Shown here: positions 16,601 through 27,700 of the stretch, in pieces
Numbering within the stretch: the stretch's first letter is position 1
How the letters are laid out: each line of letters begins with the position of its first letter
IMG/VR virus record: IMGVR_UViG_3300005826_000037
Span: 1 to 64,000 of that record
Length of the DNA stretch: 64,000 nucleotides
DNA from: a virus
Strand: one strand, 5' to 3'
Position numbers and translations under genes: made by a program
The notes under the pieces: model-generated
Databases searched by the model: none
What the model saw: the letters and a program-made list of their open reading frames with translations, nothing else
Told to the model about the DNA's origin: nothing

Positions 16601-17602
16601 AGCAGTATTACTAAAAACAAATTCAACAGGTTGTGGAACGCTATTAAGTTGCACACCATCTGCTAGAAGACTATTATAATCTAAACTAACTTGGGCAATT
16701 GGAATATTTATAGGAGAATAATCTATAGCTAGATTAGGTACTATATCTGTTGAGCATTCAATAGTTGATTGAAGTGGATAAATGCTTAAAATAAGTTCAC
16801 CAGTCCATGATAAATCTGCTGGGGTCACCAAATTTCTTACAGACATCAAAAGTGTTAACTTTTGAATGTTATTAGTTGCGGCAACAAATTTTTGACCAAC
16901 TTGAGTTGTAATATCATCGGCAAGCAAATAATATTGGTCTACACTTCCAGTATAAATACCAAGAGTATCTATATTATAATATGGCAAGGCTGCTGTGAGT
17001 AAAGTATATAAAGAGGTTGACCCATCTACAAAGAAATCTCTAAAGAAAAGATTTGGTTGCAAATCTTGCGCTATCATTTTAGGGCTTCTTGATAGAGTAA
17101 ATGGGTTTGTTTCTTTGATAACAATTTTGCCACCAAGATTAAGAGAGTATGACGGGTTACCAATGAAATCATTAAATAAAAGTAATTCTATTGTGGTAAA
17201 ATGTTTTGAGCTAATTTGCGTTTCATTTGCTTTAAATTCAAATGTTTCAAATTGAAGATCAGAATTAAAATCTAATCCAATAATACATACCTTAACCTTT
17301 TTCTTTCCATTTGCCAAGGAATTGGTTAGAGTTATTTCTAATTGATTTCCATAGTTTGAATCTGCTGGTTGGTTTTGAGCAGCTACGGCAACGCCATCTA
17401 GAAAATTTGTTTCCAGTGAAGAGTCAAACAAAATGTTTTGTTCAAGAACTTCAGGTATTGCTCCCGTTCCAAAATGGTTATTTATTATTCCTGTTTGCAC
17501 AGTAGCATTATGAGTTTGCTCTAAAGTAAGATCAGTATCATCAACTTGTTCAGCATCAAACCATATATTTTGTTCAGAAGTAACTGGTATTCTTTTTGTC
17601 AT
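13688..17602 (-). CDS. Large tail-fibre-like virion protein with dockerin-like Ca loops
   Basis: A protein of 1304 residues, the last of the tail/baseplate block. It has no membrane segment and is rich in Thr, Ser, Asp, Gly and Tyr in strand-turn patterns. Two EF-hand/dockerin-like loops are visible, DVDGDGVITSDD near 588-600 and DINGDFAVTEAD near 743-754, each likely to bind calcium. Near 1140, LPIVNGGTGLNAAG is a motif common in phage tail fibres, and the C-terminal 130 residues look like a compact beta domain. Five Asp-Gly-Tyr turns occur. Probably a fibre or adhesin on the baseplate. The ribosome site is weak (GAGAAA), and the gap to the upstream gene is only 7 bases. Confidence 0.75.
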   Translation of the reverse strand: MTKRIPVTSEQNIWFDAEQVDDTDLTLEQTHNATVQTGIINNHFGTGAIPEVLEQNILFDSSLETNFLDGVAVAAQNQPADSNYGNQLEITLTNSLANGKKKVKVCIIGLDFNSDLQFETFEFKANETQISSKHFTTIELLLFNDFIGNPSYSLNLGGKIVIKETNPFTLSRSPKMIAQDLQPNLFFRDFFVDGSTSLYTLLTAALPYYNIDTLGIYTGSVDQYYLLADDITTQVGQKFVAATNNIQKLTLLMSVRNLVTPADLSWTGELILSIYPLQSTIECSTDIVPNLAIDYSPINIPIAQVSLDYNSLLADGVQLNSVPQPVEFVFSNTAAGNGNNITVGDYYAFAIKRAGTANKCDIILEAGSDLIDDSRITSFSGSVWVDIPEQDLWFRIWHDAAKVSDGQGYDAGNGIILPKTKLNTITQATEDYCLKDIEFTGNDVYRAVVSATVEKTDQVTDQRTGQPVYSRKEFVPSVSLLNSIDIANLTAASEPLIIGSISDKNNKSYDASQASISSLLYSATIVDDEILVKIITDTTDTGRYSTAVTALETNLLLGNFNDAKIYPNAIDTSTYYRVSEAKLCKMMVGDVDGDGVITSDDLDLLQSYYGFNMNTGLPETSSVTTDGYGYTTYVNGYRTLTAPFSNGFSISFQLVRSDGYVVASGSDGIIVANPNDNRLAQFTSSTVSFSTIIGLTDFTLVINTPSVDANYGGFSIIGIDSLSDVITLRKIYLTGDVYAQMLRADINGDFAVTEADGYLLESYVNRYPYIGAPSPTYPAPTTDPYTKIGTTFNVVRFKVQKYIDRADDYSSVITGRATSIHPEQDIFLADGYFHSHNFYSYPALLNFEKKLTWEDFRVITGTRTKTVPSVFTSLTGYSVNQCTLDGVTCNTYPLPIDFDSGTIDFYAPDNIIIGTGDIKRPTGDFYKVDFEMGTIVLEIPNGLYGNEKTLNLMQDFIVSELDGTTGLPTGLTRLGYPAMRYADCSFVGSSDLTNDKIRFSVAVQSFSPNTNGEDPDGYTGAIVDGKMGVSMDYSTGFLTLNFTNLYEDAVMQTLSTKVQVSVYLKKGGFNNTPLFVQSEQVRNMLSLISIFNGPVSGGPSALVDLEAETTGILPIVNGGTGLNAAGTYGTVLMSSGSALSYQFIYDLPGVISSSTGVFDAGKMVKTDSAGKLDPSFIYMNPVYVYGVAGVFTATTATDIGAFEFTFDDFVQTGLSSVKFEAIIETTAGTAEIRLYNLTGTPGYILLDGVNQELSTTATSETYVESDDISTDLDDGTTSHIYKIELTGSGGTATCKMARLVLIYT

Positions 17603-17609
17603 ATTTTTC

Positions 17610-20600
17610 TCAACTTGTATACGTTATATATACCTTTGAATTAGCTGGTTTTAAAACCTTGATTAATTTCTCTAAAGCGTTTTTTACCTTTATATTATCG
17701 CTAATAATATCTAAAGAGTCAAAAATATTAATTAAAAAGCTAAATATACCAGTCTCTCTATTCACTATAGTAGCGAAATCTTCATTCTTAACAACCGTAA
17801 CATCACTGTCCTGTAAATAGGTTGTGTAGAGATCTTTCGTAACAGGGTATACAACATTTGAATTGCTATTATAAGCAACATCAAGTGGCTCGTTGTATGG
17901 AGAATATACCGGTCTAGAAATATTGCTTATACGCATATTATTTATCAAACCAAATAGAGGCTTTTCCCTAGTATATTCTGATCCAATATACACCGTATTA
18001 ATTGGATCCTTAAAAACAACATCCCCTATTATTCCATATCCATCGCCAACTTTCAACCCGCCCATAACTCCAGGGTATTCTCCATAAATAAGACCTGACC
18101 CAAACAACACACTACTATCAAGATTATATTGGTAGCCATCAAGATAAAGTCTCATCTCATCAAGACCTAAACCTCCATTAATCTTATATGTTGCCTTTAT
18201 ACGATGCCAAGTACTACCAATCCATTTTGTAGGAGCCCTAACAATATAATCAGTGCCAGATGCAGTTATTCTAAAATTAACATAACCAAAAACATCATTA
18301 AATAAAGATATTCTATCACCCTGAATACCAGAAGGAAGATATCTAACAACAACATTAGAGTTTTGTGAAGGCAACGCCATATTAAGTCTTATTACCTGTG
18401 TATTTAATGTTGAATTATTATTTGATGTTGATTGATATGTAACAACCAAATTTAAGCCACTAGCAGGTAAAGTTTTACCTAAATATATTGTCTTCTTATC
18501 TGTTCCAATTTTACCTGTTGTAAAATAATCTGTTCCAGTAGAATCTCCAACAATTTTCACAGTAATAACCTGTAAAACAGGATAATCAACCATAACTGCG
18601 CTATTTGAAATACTAGTTTGGGTTTCTCTTATTGCTCTTTGAGTATCTAATTCTAATTTTCCTCCTGCAAAGTAATCAATTTTCTGAGAACTATCTTTCA
18701 AAGTAACACTAATAACAGAGCTGGCTAATGAAGAAATTTTTACTGAAGTACTTGTCTCACTGATAACAGTTTCTTCAACTGCACTGTAAGCATCAAAATA
18801 ATATCTATCATTAGGATCATTTCCAGTGTCATATAATGGCGAAGTCCAAAATTCAATACTTCCTTCCTTAGTTCCATCAATAATTCCATCATTTGATAAA
18901 ACCATTGGATCTTTAAATATAGCCAAACTATCAGTAAAGTTATCATTAACTTTGTTTGATGAATGGAATTGTTGCTGATCAGAATAAGAATTTATGTAAA
19001 AATCCGCAGCATTTGTAAATGGGAAATCATCAAATGATAGCAAAACTAAAGTATTACTATCCTTTTCAAGAGCCTTTAATGAGTTATAATCTCTTGTTAT
19101 TGTCCTTTCAGTTCCACTAACAGTTTCCCCAATTCTTGTGTCAGTTAACATTTTTGAGTAGACCTTAATTTGATCTAATACACAATTAGCCTGATTAGAC
19201 TTATTGAAATCTGAGCCAAAATAAACATGACTATATGGCACATCCATCTTAACACTTAGATATGTATAATAATCAAGCTCATAGAAACCATATGGTAATA
19301 CATATCCTACAGTTGGCATATTAATTGCTTCAAGTGTAAAGTATCCATTTTGCAAACCACTCCTATAATCACTGGTTTGTAAAATTTGATATACACCATT
19401 AGTGAATGTTGGTAATACTGGAGGATAAGGTCCTACACTTGTATTTTGTATATACAACTTTGTCTTATCAGTTGAAACTTTTGTGATCAAATAAAATCCA
19501 GCAGCCTCAATTGGTGAGTGTATCAATAGATAATTACCAACATCTAAATCACTAAATAGTGAGTATCCATCAGTAACACTATATCCATCAGCAACTGTGT
19601 ATCCATCACTATAAAGATTATAGCCTACACCTATTTGATAACTATACCTAATCACAGGAACTAAACCACTATTCTCACTGTGAGTCATAGGGTACTTTTC
19701 TTTTAAAGATATGGCTAAAGCATTTTTGGCTATATTAGTTGGTTTAACAATAACATTTACATAATTTACACCTATATATAAATCTGTAAAATATTGAGTT
19801 CCATAATCTGTAAAATACAATGTCTCACTTACTGTATAAGCACCAACTTGTCCATTTATAGTTACTTCTACTGGAGTTGTGAAATCAGTATTTGTACCAG
19901 ATAATGTAACACCAACTGTCCTTCCCTCTTGAGAATTAGAAGGTTGATATCCAGTGATGTTATTAGATACAAATTTTCCGCTAACAATTGTTGAATTATT
20001 TGGACCAATAACTGTTGATGGTAAAATAATTCTGTAAATATTAGCTTCATCTAATGAAACTGGAGGAGGCATTCTTGTTTTGATAATATACTCAGTATTA
20101 TCACTCCACATATAATATTGTCTTGAAACTCTTCTGCTAGATAACCCTAATGTTTTAATAAGAATTAAATCATCCGCAAAAACATCATTAGATATAGTTA
20201 ATACATCATTATAATATCCGTCTGTAGATTTTGAAATAGAATATGTTGGTCTTAATGCTCTTACTCCAGGAATTTCGTTTTCTGTGGTTGAGTATATAAA
20301 GAAACTTTCATTAGAGACTTCTACTGGAAGATAACCATCAATAACTAAAGAGTTAGTAGATACCTGTAAAATACTATAAACAGTTGGTAAATATCCATCC
20401 ACAATTCTGATTAAATATCCAGAAGATACATCTTGAGTTGAAAAATCAATAGATGCCGAGGTAACAACATTAGTATTTATTGTTCCAGAAATATCTGTTC
20501 CTTCAACAACTGAGTGTATTGTAGATACAGCAATATTTGGTGAAACATTTATTTCTGAATCAACAGTAAATTCTGTTCTATTGACAGAGAAACTAACTCC

Positions 20601-23600
20601 TGTTAAAGTTGAGGGCATAACAGAGTCAAGAAGTAATGATTGACCAAGAACAGTATTTATTGTATAACCATTTGTATCAAAGCCGTTCTCATCTATAAAA
20701 ATAGTATCACCAGCAAAAATATTATAAGAGCTGAAGTTCGTAGCAGATATTACAAGATTTGAGTTTAAAGTTGTTTGAAGATCTGTACCAGAAAGTATAT
20801 CCCTATCTGCAAGCCCAACTATTCTCTCTGGGTCTATCGTTCTAAATTTTTCATTAAGATAAGGAGCAAGTTTTTGACCATAATGAAGTATATTTGGGAC
20901 CTCAAAACCATCAATAAATAAATGCATCTCATCTCTTGCATTAATGGTGTTTAATTTCCAAGATATTGCAACATGATGTTTCTCGTGAGCTTTCCATTCT
21001 GAAACATTAGAGCTTACAGTATAGATTTCTCCATTCTTATCAACTGTTCTAAAATTTAAATATCCAGAAACATCTTTAAACAAAGATAATCTATTCTTAG
21101 CTTCGCTCTCACCAAGATCCAATATATAATGCTTTATGTCTGAAACAAATGAAACACCATCATCAATTCCATAAGAGCCGCCAGTAATATTTAATCTAAG
21201 CTTCTTAACACCACTAAAGATTGTTACATAAGATGGTTTAGGATAAACCATACTAACTGCATTATAAAAACTTCCATTTGACTCTATTGAAATTCTATAC
21301 GTAGCGCTTGTAGGTGATGCTACATATCCATCTCTTACTTCAACATACCATTTGTAATAACTTCCTGTAGAGTCCAAATCATTATAAATAAAAATTCCAT
21401 CCTTATTTTTATTTGGAGTTCCTAATACTTGGGTTGCTTTTGTTACGGTAAATGTATTATTTGTTTCAATATCTGGATGAATTTCTCCAGCACCAATAAA
21501 CACTTTGTCTTTTGTTATAGCTGAACCATTTCTTGTAATTGTAAAAGTTAGCTCGGCTTCATTATCTAAACCATTCCACTGTGGCTCAATCCATGTTTCA
21601 AATGTTCCCTCTGATAGTTTTATATTAGATGTAACTGGCAAAGATATACTTTGCCCGTCTGTATCCATAAGAACACCATCGCCAAACTTACAAGGAATTT
21701 GTTGAAAAGATCCTGTTGTACTAACTTCTTGTGGATTCAATAAACTATTACCAAGAGACCATCCTTGAAAAACTGATTCCTGAAGATCCGGTGTAATGTG
21801 CGATATCGTTTTTCCAATATTTTTTATCGCATTTACTGTAGGTCCTTGAATGAAAGAAGCTAATGCTGCGCTTAATGCATCACGATATCTCTCTCTATCA
21901 AAATCGATATCAAAATTTGTAAGTTCAGGAACATCAACAAGATTTCCAAAATTCCTATAAAGTGCATCTCTTAAAGCACCAGCTTTATATGTAACATAAT
22001 ATTCTGTCCCAGAAGCTAAATTACCTTCTCTAAAATCAATCGAGTTATCTCCATATTCATAACTTAAAATGATTTCATCTGCAAGATAAGTATAGTCTAT
22101 GTAATAACCTCCCTTATCATAATCTACTGCTACTGTTACTAAATTGTTTATTTCAAAAGAATATATAATCTCCACTGGCTCTCCTTCAACAGGAGAATTA
22201 ATGCCAGGTAGAATAAGTTTTATAGTTTCTCCAGGTATTATTGTTCCAGAAGAATTCCACAACTCTTTTGAGTCAGTTGTTCTAATAACACTAAAAGTAT
22301 AAGTTATGTAAGGTGAAATGTATGGTACATTCTCCTCAACATTTACATATAGATTAGATCCGTCGCTCAAAATTGATTCGTATGATTGACCGGTTATAGC
22401 AGATACTGTGATATTTTTACCAGAACTTGTACTGCTTCTAGCAAAATTCAAAGGGTTTGTACTATTTTTTAAATCTGTTCTCTCATAAATACCTCTTATA
22501 GATTTTACAGTATGAGATACTCCAGAAACAAATGAACCACTTACGTAGGCTCCAATTCTGCTATTAAAAACTTGATAAGGAGAGGATGAAGTATCATTCA
22601 ACAATAACTCATCAGAGTAATCAAATGTTGATGGTATTATCTCTCCATCATCAAATGATAAATATGTAAATGTTGTGCTTTTATTATTTAAATTTCCAAT
22701 CCTATAATAAATATCTTCGACACTTATAATATGTGGATTTTCTGGGGAAATGTTATTATTCTTGTAAGTTACATATCCAATTAAGTTATTTTGAGTTGAA
22801 GATACTGCACAATATATAATGCCATTAACATAGTCAACCATATATTGACCAATTTCTGATAATAGATCGATATTTGTTGCTGCGGTTTGAGTTCTATCAT
22901 ACCATTTTTCATTCACAAAAATATCTGTTTTACTAAATGAAACAGAAGAATTTACAGATGAACCAATTCCGTCTTCAGATGCTCCAATGATTGTGTTGTT
23001 ATCTAATAATATTTTGAATATTCTGTATCCATCTGTATTTGATAGGTACGCATTAACAAACATCATTTCATTAACAACATCTTTAAATGACGCTCTTTCT
23101 CTTGTTTTTTCTATTATTCTTGGCGCGTTTATATATCTAAAATAGATCTTGTTATCATTCCACCTTATAACAGGATATATTTCTCCAGAAGTTTCATTAT
23201 ACACTCTGAATACATTTGTTATTGGGGTATTTTCTGTTTTTGCAACATTTAGTGCAACTAATCTATTATCAACTCTTTCTGTAAGTTCTTCAAAATGCAA
23301 ATAGGCTTTATAATCAACATCTGGTACTAAAACTTTTTCATAAGAGAATGAAACTGTCCCATCATAATCAACTAAACTACCTTCTGGTAATGCAACAATA
23401 TCTAAAAGGTCTGCATCATAAGTATAATCTATTTCTGATTGATATGTATGCCTATATAAATAAGTAGCCAATGGAGGGTATGGACCTGTCCCATCTTTAT
23501 CAGAGTCTTCACCATATACATAAACAGTTCCTGTTTCATAATCAACAGAATATTGTCCAGAAGATGATGGTAATGCACTTAACCTAAATGGAAGTTCTGT

Positions 23601-24788
23601 TAAGAATGCCGGGTGTTTTGCATTTGGAATAGAATTATTTGGGTCTATAAAAGTGACGCCTCCTGTTGTTGGTATAGTATTATCACTACTGACAACGGGG
23701 GCGTGTTCCAATGTGAAAACATTTATAATAGAAGGAACAGTTTCTCTGGTAGAACTTATTGTTGTGTACACATTTAAAGAAGAATCATTAATTACTCTTC
23801 CACGATCCTTATATTGATAAGAAACATCTATCCTAGTTACTTTTTCAATATCTAAATCAGGGTCACCTAAAACATCAGAATTTAATCTAATTTGATTGTC
23901 TTCCAAAATAAGATATGTTGAGGCATAATCCTGATCATATCTTGATGATTTCAATTGATAGCCATATACTTCTAGATCATATGTATATATTGGATTTGGT
24001 GTAGTTTGTGTAAAAACAACACTTGTTACTTTTGTAATTGGACTATTCTGCATATTTAAAATAAAAGAATTAATATTGAATATTCCAATTGTATCTACTG
24101 AATCAATTGTAAGAGTTTGGGTTGCAAGTTCTCTTTGTACTGTTACTGGGTATGATGGAAAATTATCAAAACTAATTGACATTGAAACATTGGTACCAGT
24201 AGGAGTTTTACCAACTCTATATAAATAATATGCACCTTCTTCATCTAGCCTATCTGTTGGTCCTTTGCCCCTTACTTTTCTTTCATCAATAATATTTTTT
24301 GAAAGGTAATTATCATTTTTAACCTGACCAATATCATAAAGCGCTTTTGTAAAATTAGTGGCTAATGACTGAATATATTTGTTAACTACAGTGGTATTAT
24401 CTTCTACATTGTAAAGATTATCTTTTAGATATGATATTAAATACTCTCTAAAAACATTATCTTCTGGCAATGGTCCTGTGATTAAATACTTGTTTGATAC
24501 ATTATCTTGTAATAATACTGCTTCTCCATTTTTAGATTTAAATAGATATTGATTTGTAGATGCAAAAGTTAAATAATACGCAGCATATGGAGTCATAGGC
24601 TGGCAGATAATTTTTATGGTTTTGTCATTTACTTCTATTTTAAGAACTTCTGGTTCAGGGATGTCCGATGAATCAGGGACTATTGAAACATTTGATGTTG
24701 ACAAATTGGGCGTAAGAGTGTGTGTAAATGTCGCCTCTATATTTGTACTATCAACTACCTGAACGGTATTTATCCTAAGATTATCCAT
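17610..24788 (-). CDS. Giant baseplate/tail protein with two LamG-like lectin domains
   Basis: A protein of 2392 residues. Residues 1-90 look like an Ig-like domain. Two concanavalin/LamG-like jelly rolls are visible: one near 1050-1330 (GTFETWIEPQ ... HHVAISWKL ... MHLFIDGFEVP) and one near 1960-2270 (GSIEFWTSPL ... WHRIKATYK ... MRLYLDGYQY). Between them lie several copies of a 50-residue beta module shared with the sheath and baseplate J. Ten Asp-Gly-Tyr turns occur, three in tandem. The start follows the baseplate J stop by two bases without its own ribosome site, so it is probably translated by re-initiation. Position after baseplate J suggests a wedge/fibre-network protein that binds host glycan. 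Confidence 0.8.
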   Translation of the reverse strand: MDNLRINTVQVVDSTNIEATFTHTLTPNLSTSNVSIVPDSSDIPEPEVLKIEVNDKTIKIICQPMTPYAAYYLTFASTNQYLFKSKNGEAVLLQDNVSNKYLITGPLPEDNVFREYLISYLKDNLYNVEDNTTVVNKYIQSLATNFTKALYDIGQVKNDNYLSKNIIDERKVRGKGPTDRLDEEGAYYLYRVGKTPTGTNVSMSISFDNFPSYPVTVQRELATQTLTIDSVDTIGIFNINSFILNMQNSPITKVTSVVFTQTTPNPIYTYDLEVYGYQLKSSRYDQDYASTYLILEDNQIRLNSDVLGDPDLDIEKVTRIDVSYQYKDRGRVINDSSLNVYTTISSTRETVPSIINVFTLEHAPVVSSDNTIPTTGGVTFIDPNNSIPNAKHPAFLTELPFRLSALPSSSGQYSVDYETGTVYVYGEDSDKDGTGPYPPLATYLYRHTYQSEIDYTYDADLLDIVALPEGSLVDYDGTVSFSYEKVLVPDVDYKAYLHFEELTERVDNRLVALNVAKTENTPITNVFRVYNETSGEIYPVIRWNDNKIYFRYINAPRIIEKTRERASFKDVVNEMMFVNAYLSNTDGYRIFKILLDNNTIIGASEDGIGSSVNSSVSFSKTDIFVNEKWYDRTQTAATNIDLLSEIGQYMVDYVNGIIYCAVSSTQNNLIGYVTYKNNNISPENPHIISVEDIYYRIGNLNNKSTTFTYLSFDDGEIIPSTFDYSDELLLNDTSSSPYQVFNSRIGAYVSGSFVSGVSHTVKSIRGIYERTDLKNSTNPLNFARSSTSSGKNITVSAITGQSYESILSDGSNLYVNVEENVPYISPYITYTFSVIRTTDSKELWNSSGTIIPGETIKLILPGINSPVEGEPVEIIYSFEINNLVTVAVDYDKGGYYIDYTYLADEIILSYEYGDNSIDFREGNLASGTEYYVTYKAGALRDALYRNFGNLVDVPELTNFDIDFDRERYRDALSAALASFIQGPTVNAIKNIGKTISHITPDLQESVFQGWSLGNSLLNPQEVSTTGSFQQIPCKFGDGVLMDTDGQSISLPVTSNIKLSEGTFETWIEPQWNGLDNEAELTFTITRNGSAITKDKVFIGAGEIHPDIETNNTFTVTKATQVLGTPNKNKDGIFIYNDLDSTGSYYKWYVEVRDGYVASPTSATYRISIESNGSFYNAVSMVYPKPSYVTIFSGVKKLRLNITGGSYGIDDGVSFVSDIKHYILDLGESEAKNRLSLFKDVSGYLNFRTVDKNGEIYTVSSNVSEWKAHEKHHVAISWKLNTINARDEMHLFIDGFEVPNILHYGQKLAPYLNEKFRTIDPERIVGLADRDILSGTDLQTTLNSNLVISATNFSSYNIFAGDTIFIDENGFDTNGYTINTVLGQSLLLDSVMPSTLTGVSFSVNRTEFTVDSEINVSPNIAVSTIHSVVEGTDISGTINTNVVTSASIDFSTQDVSSGYLIRIVDGYLPTVYSILQVSTNSLVIDGYLPVEVSNESFFIYSTTENEIPGVRALRPTYSISKSTDGYYNDVLTISNDVFADDLILIKTLGLSSRRVSRQYYMWSDNTEYIIKTRMPPPVSLDEANIYRIILPSTVIGPNNSTIVSGKFVSNNITGYQPSNSQEGRTVGVTLSGTNTDFTTPVEVTINGQVGAYTVSETLYFTDYGTQYFTDLYIGVNYVNVIVKPTNIAKNALAISLKEKYPMTHSENSGLVPVIRYSYQIGVGYNLYSDGYTVADGYSVTDGYSLFSDLDVGNYLLIHSPIEAAGFYLITKVSTDKTKLYIQNTSVGPYPPVLPTFTNGVYQILQTSDYRSGLQNGYFTLEAINMPTVGYVLPYGFYELDYYTYLSVKMDVPYSHVYFGSDFNKSNQANCVLDQIKVYSKMLTDTRIGETVSGTERTITRDYNSLKALEKDSNTLVLLSFDDFPFTNAADFYINSYSDQQQFHSSNKVNDNFTDSLAIFKDPMVLSNDGIIDGTKEGSIEFWTSPLYDTGNDPNDRYYFDAYSAVEETVISETSTSVKISSLASSVISVTLKDSSQKIDYFAGGKLELDTQRAIRETQTSISNSAVMVDYPVLQVITVKIVGDSTGTDYFTTGKIGTDKKTIYLGKTLPASGLNLVVTYQSTSNNNSTLNTQVIRLNMALPSQNSNVVVRYLPSGIQGDRISLFNDVFGYVNFRITASGTDYIVRAPTKWIGSTWHRIKATYKINGGLGLDEMRLYLDGYQYNLDSSVLFGSGLIYGEYPGVMGGLKVGDGYGIIGDVVFKDPINTVYIGSEYTREKPLFGLINNMRISNISRPVYSPYNEPLDVAYNSNSNVVYPVTKDLYTTYLQDSDVTVVKNEDFATIVNRETGIFSFLINIFDSLDIISDNIKVKNALEKLIKVLKPANSKVYITYTS
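19563..19610 (-). repeat. Tandem 18-base repeat encoding Asp-Gly-Tyr units
   Basis: Three copies of an 18-base unit (six codons, DGYxxx) lie in frame: SDGYTVA, DGYSVT, DGYSLF. The copies differ at synonymous and other positions, so selection seems to act on the peptide. Confidence 0.7.
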
Positions 24789-24790
24789 TA

Positions 24791-27700
24791 TTATCTTGTT
24801 TCGGTTGCTAATGTTATAGTATTTGGAGCAAAGTACTCATCTTTTTGAGCTGTCTTAGTTAAGACTTGACCAGTTTTACCTGTCTCATTGAAATATAGTA
24901 TTCTAGCCCTAGATATACCAGTAATACCTTGTGCTATATTTATCAAAGATATTGAGTCTATAGTTGTTCCAAGTTCTGTTGCTGTAAGAGCTGTTGTTAG
25001 TTGACTTCTAAGGGTCTGTAATATTGTGTCTTGTGAACTACTATATGTTGGATCAATAACAACATTCATTGTAAGATCTAGAGAAATCAATTTCGCTTCT
25101 TTAGCTAAAACATCGGCATTTACTGGTCTAGTATTCTCTATATTAAAAGTAACATCTGTTATCAAACTATTATAATTATATTTTATAGTAATTCTTTCAT
25201 TTGATTTTGGCGCTGTATAATCATAATATACTTTATATCTTGATCCGAGTGATGGTTGTGTAAATGATGTTATACTAAATCTTGCGGATTGAGAGGCTGT
25301 AAAACCACTAGAGATATAAACTCTATCAAAGAAAGCAAACTTATTATTTGTATAAAGTATTCCATTTCTAGTGTAAGATAAGTTTTCTGAGTTATTATCC
25401 TTGGTATAATAGAATGTCACTCTCATTTTATCACCAAGTGCTGGCAAGTTTCTTGTGTCAAGATTAAATGTATTATTATCTGTACTTGGTAACACAAATT
25501 CTGTACTTTGAAGAGTTGTGTCTTGAAGCATCTCATCAGAATACAAGATATTATCAGCAATCGTTGTATTCATAACATCATAAGTTGCAGATACTGAAAG
25601 AACTTCATCACTATTTGAACTGGCTGTGATAACTTTTTCGAGCTTGATTAGTTTAACAAGATTAATATTACTAGGAATTGCTGCAGATGAACTTAAACCA
25701 AGAGCATCTCTCATAGCCTCTGCTAAATTCAACTGTAAACCAGATGATGTCGCAGTGAAAATAATATCCTCTGCCTTATGTATTGTCTTTCCGTAAACAG
25801 TTATTACTCCAGTATTTACTGTTTGATCTATAATAGCTCCAGCAACTTTTGTTTGTCCTTTTCTCAAGTTCTTGAAATTAAAGAACATTGTAACAACTTT
25901 ATCACCCAATGATAGTGAAGAATTAGATTCTAACAATAATCTATTATTGGACAATTGAATTGCACCATCATAGCTCCATACTTCTTGAGAGTCTTTCAGA
26001 GAAATAACAGATATTTGATCTGCTGTGATATTATTAAGAACAGATGTTATTGTTATTTTATTTGTAATAGGATTATACTCTGTAATATCATACAAACCAT
26101 CATTATTAGATGCTGTAGCTCCTATAATCTTTAATTTCTTATAAACCAAATCGTTCTGCGATGAAAAATCTACAGTTGCACTTCCAATTAGCGCAGTGGA
26201 TGTTCCGGCAGTGATATATCCATCTGTTACATTAAATAATACAGTGTCTGTATTAGGTTCCAAAATCTTAAATACTAAACCTGATGATTGTGTAGTAAAT
26301 GAATTTAAAGGAACAACAAATCTACCAGTAGAAGGATCTTGTGTTAATGTATCAATTCTAGAATTGATCATTGTGTTACTAAAACTAAATGGCTGAAATC
26401 TTCTTATATCTGTTGCATAATAAATCACCAAACAACTGTCATTTGTTGCAGGAGAATTTAATCCCGATAAAATAAGCTGATAAGTTCCAGATCCTGCGGT
26501 AGTCACTGTACCAGGATTATCAATATTCCAAAGTTCTTTACCATCTGATAATCTAATTACAGACCAAACATCATTTGCTGTAAGAGTCACATCTGTATTA
26601 CTTATAGATAAGTCTAGATAATATTGCGCACTTAGATTTAATTTAACAGTTTGGTTTTCTCTTCTTGATATATTAGCGATACTAAAATTAGAGAAACCTA
26701 AATTTGATGATAATTTGAAACCATTTCCGGCTCTACTTGTAGGTAGAGATGTTGTGGCTGCAGAAAACATAGTAGATACATTTGCTATATATGATAATTC
26801 AAGAGCAATTGAATCAGCAGTTGTATCAACTAAAGCAGCAGGAATTGTTACATTTCTACTGCTAAAACTCCCGTTTGTACTACTGGATGTAAATACATCT
26901 GTTCCATTTAGACGTACTGTAGTCCAGTCTCCAGTTGATACTGGAGTATCTGTTGGAAGAATTATATAGGTATTATGCAAAACACTAATACCAACAACAG
27001 TTGTTTCATTATAAAATGAACTATCTCCAGCATCTGTATTATATAATTCTGAATTACCATTTTTAAGTGTAACAGAATTTACGGTGGTTGTAGCATTTTC
27101 TAAATTTTGAACAATAACTGCAAGTCTTTCAACAAATGATCCTGATGTTATTGTTGATACATAACCATCTATTTCTAAGTATTTATATGCGGAAATAACT
27201 GAGCTTATTGGGTGAGAGGCTGTTCCTTCAAAGAAATTTGTTGATGTATTTTTTGTAAACCAGATCTTCTCATTTTTAATCAAAGAAGAATATCCCCAAT
27301 CAATACTATCCGTTACTGAACGTAAATTAGAAGTATATTCCAAACCATCATAATCTGAATATCTATCATAATCAACAACCCAGCTATAATCAACTTGTAA
27401 CACATCACTAGGAGTTGGTAATGTGTTTCCTGAGATTTTTATTCTACCAGTTGTGTTATAAGTTCCTGTTTGGTCTGGATTTTGATCTTTTATAATATAT
27501 CTCTCTCCAGTATTAACATTAAATACTCTGGTAACATTTGTTACTGGATAATGAAGCAATTGAACAAATGATCTATCAGATGTTACCGTACTATTTTCAT
27601 TAGTAATTGAAACAAGTTGTTGTAATTCAGGAATAGCTAAAACATCTGTAAATGATACATTGTCTTGACCATTAAACTGACCTTTAACTACATCTTCTCC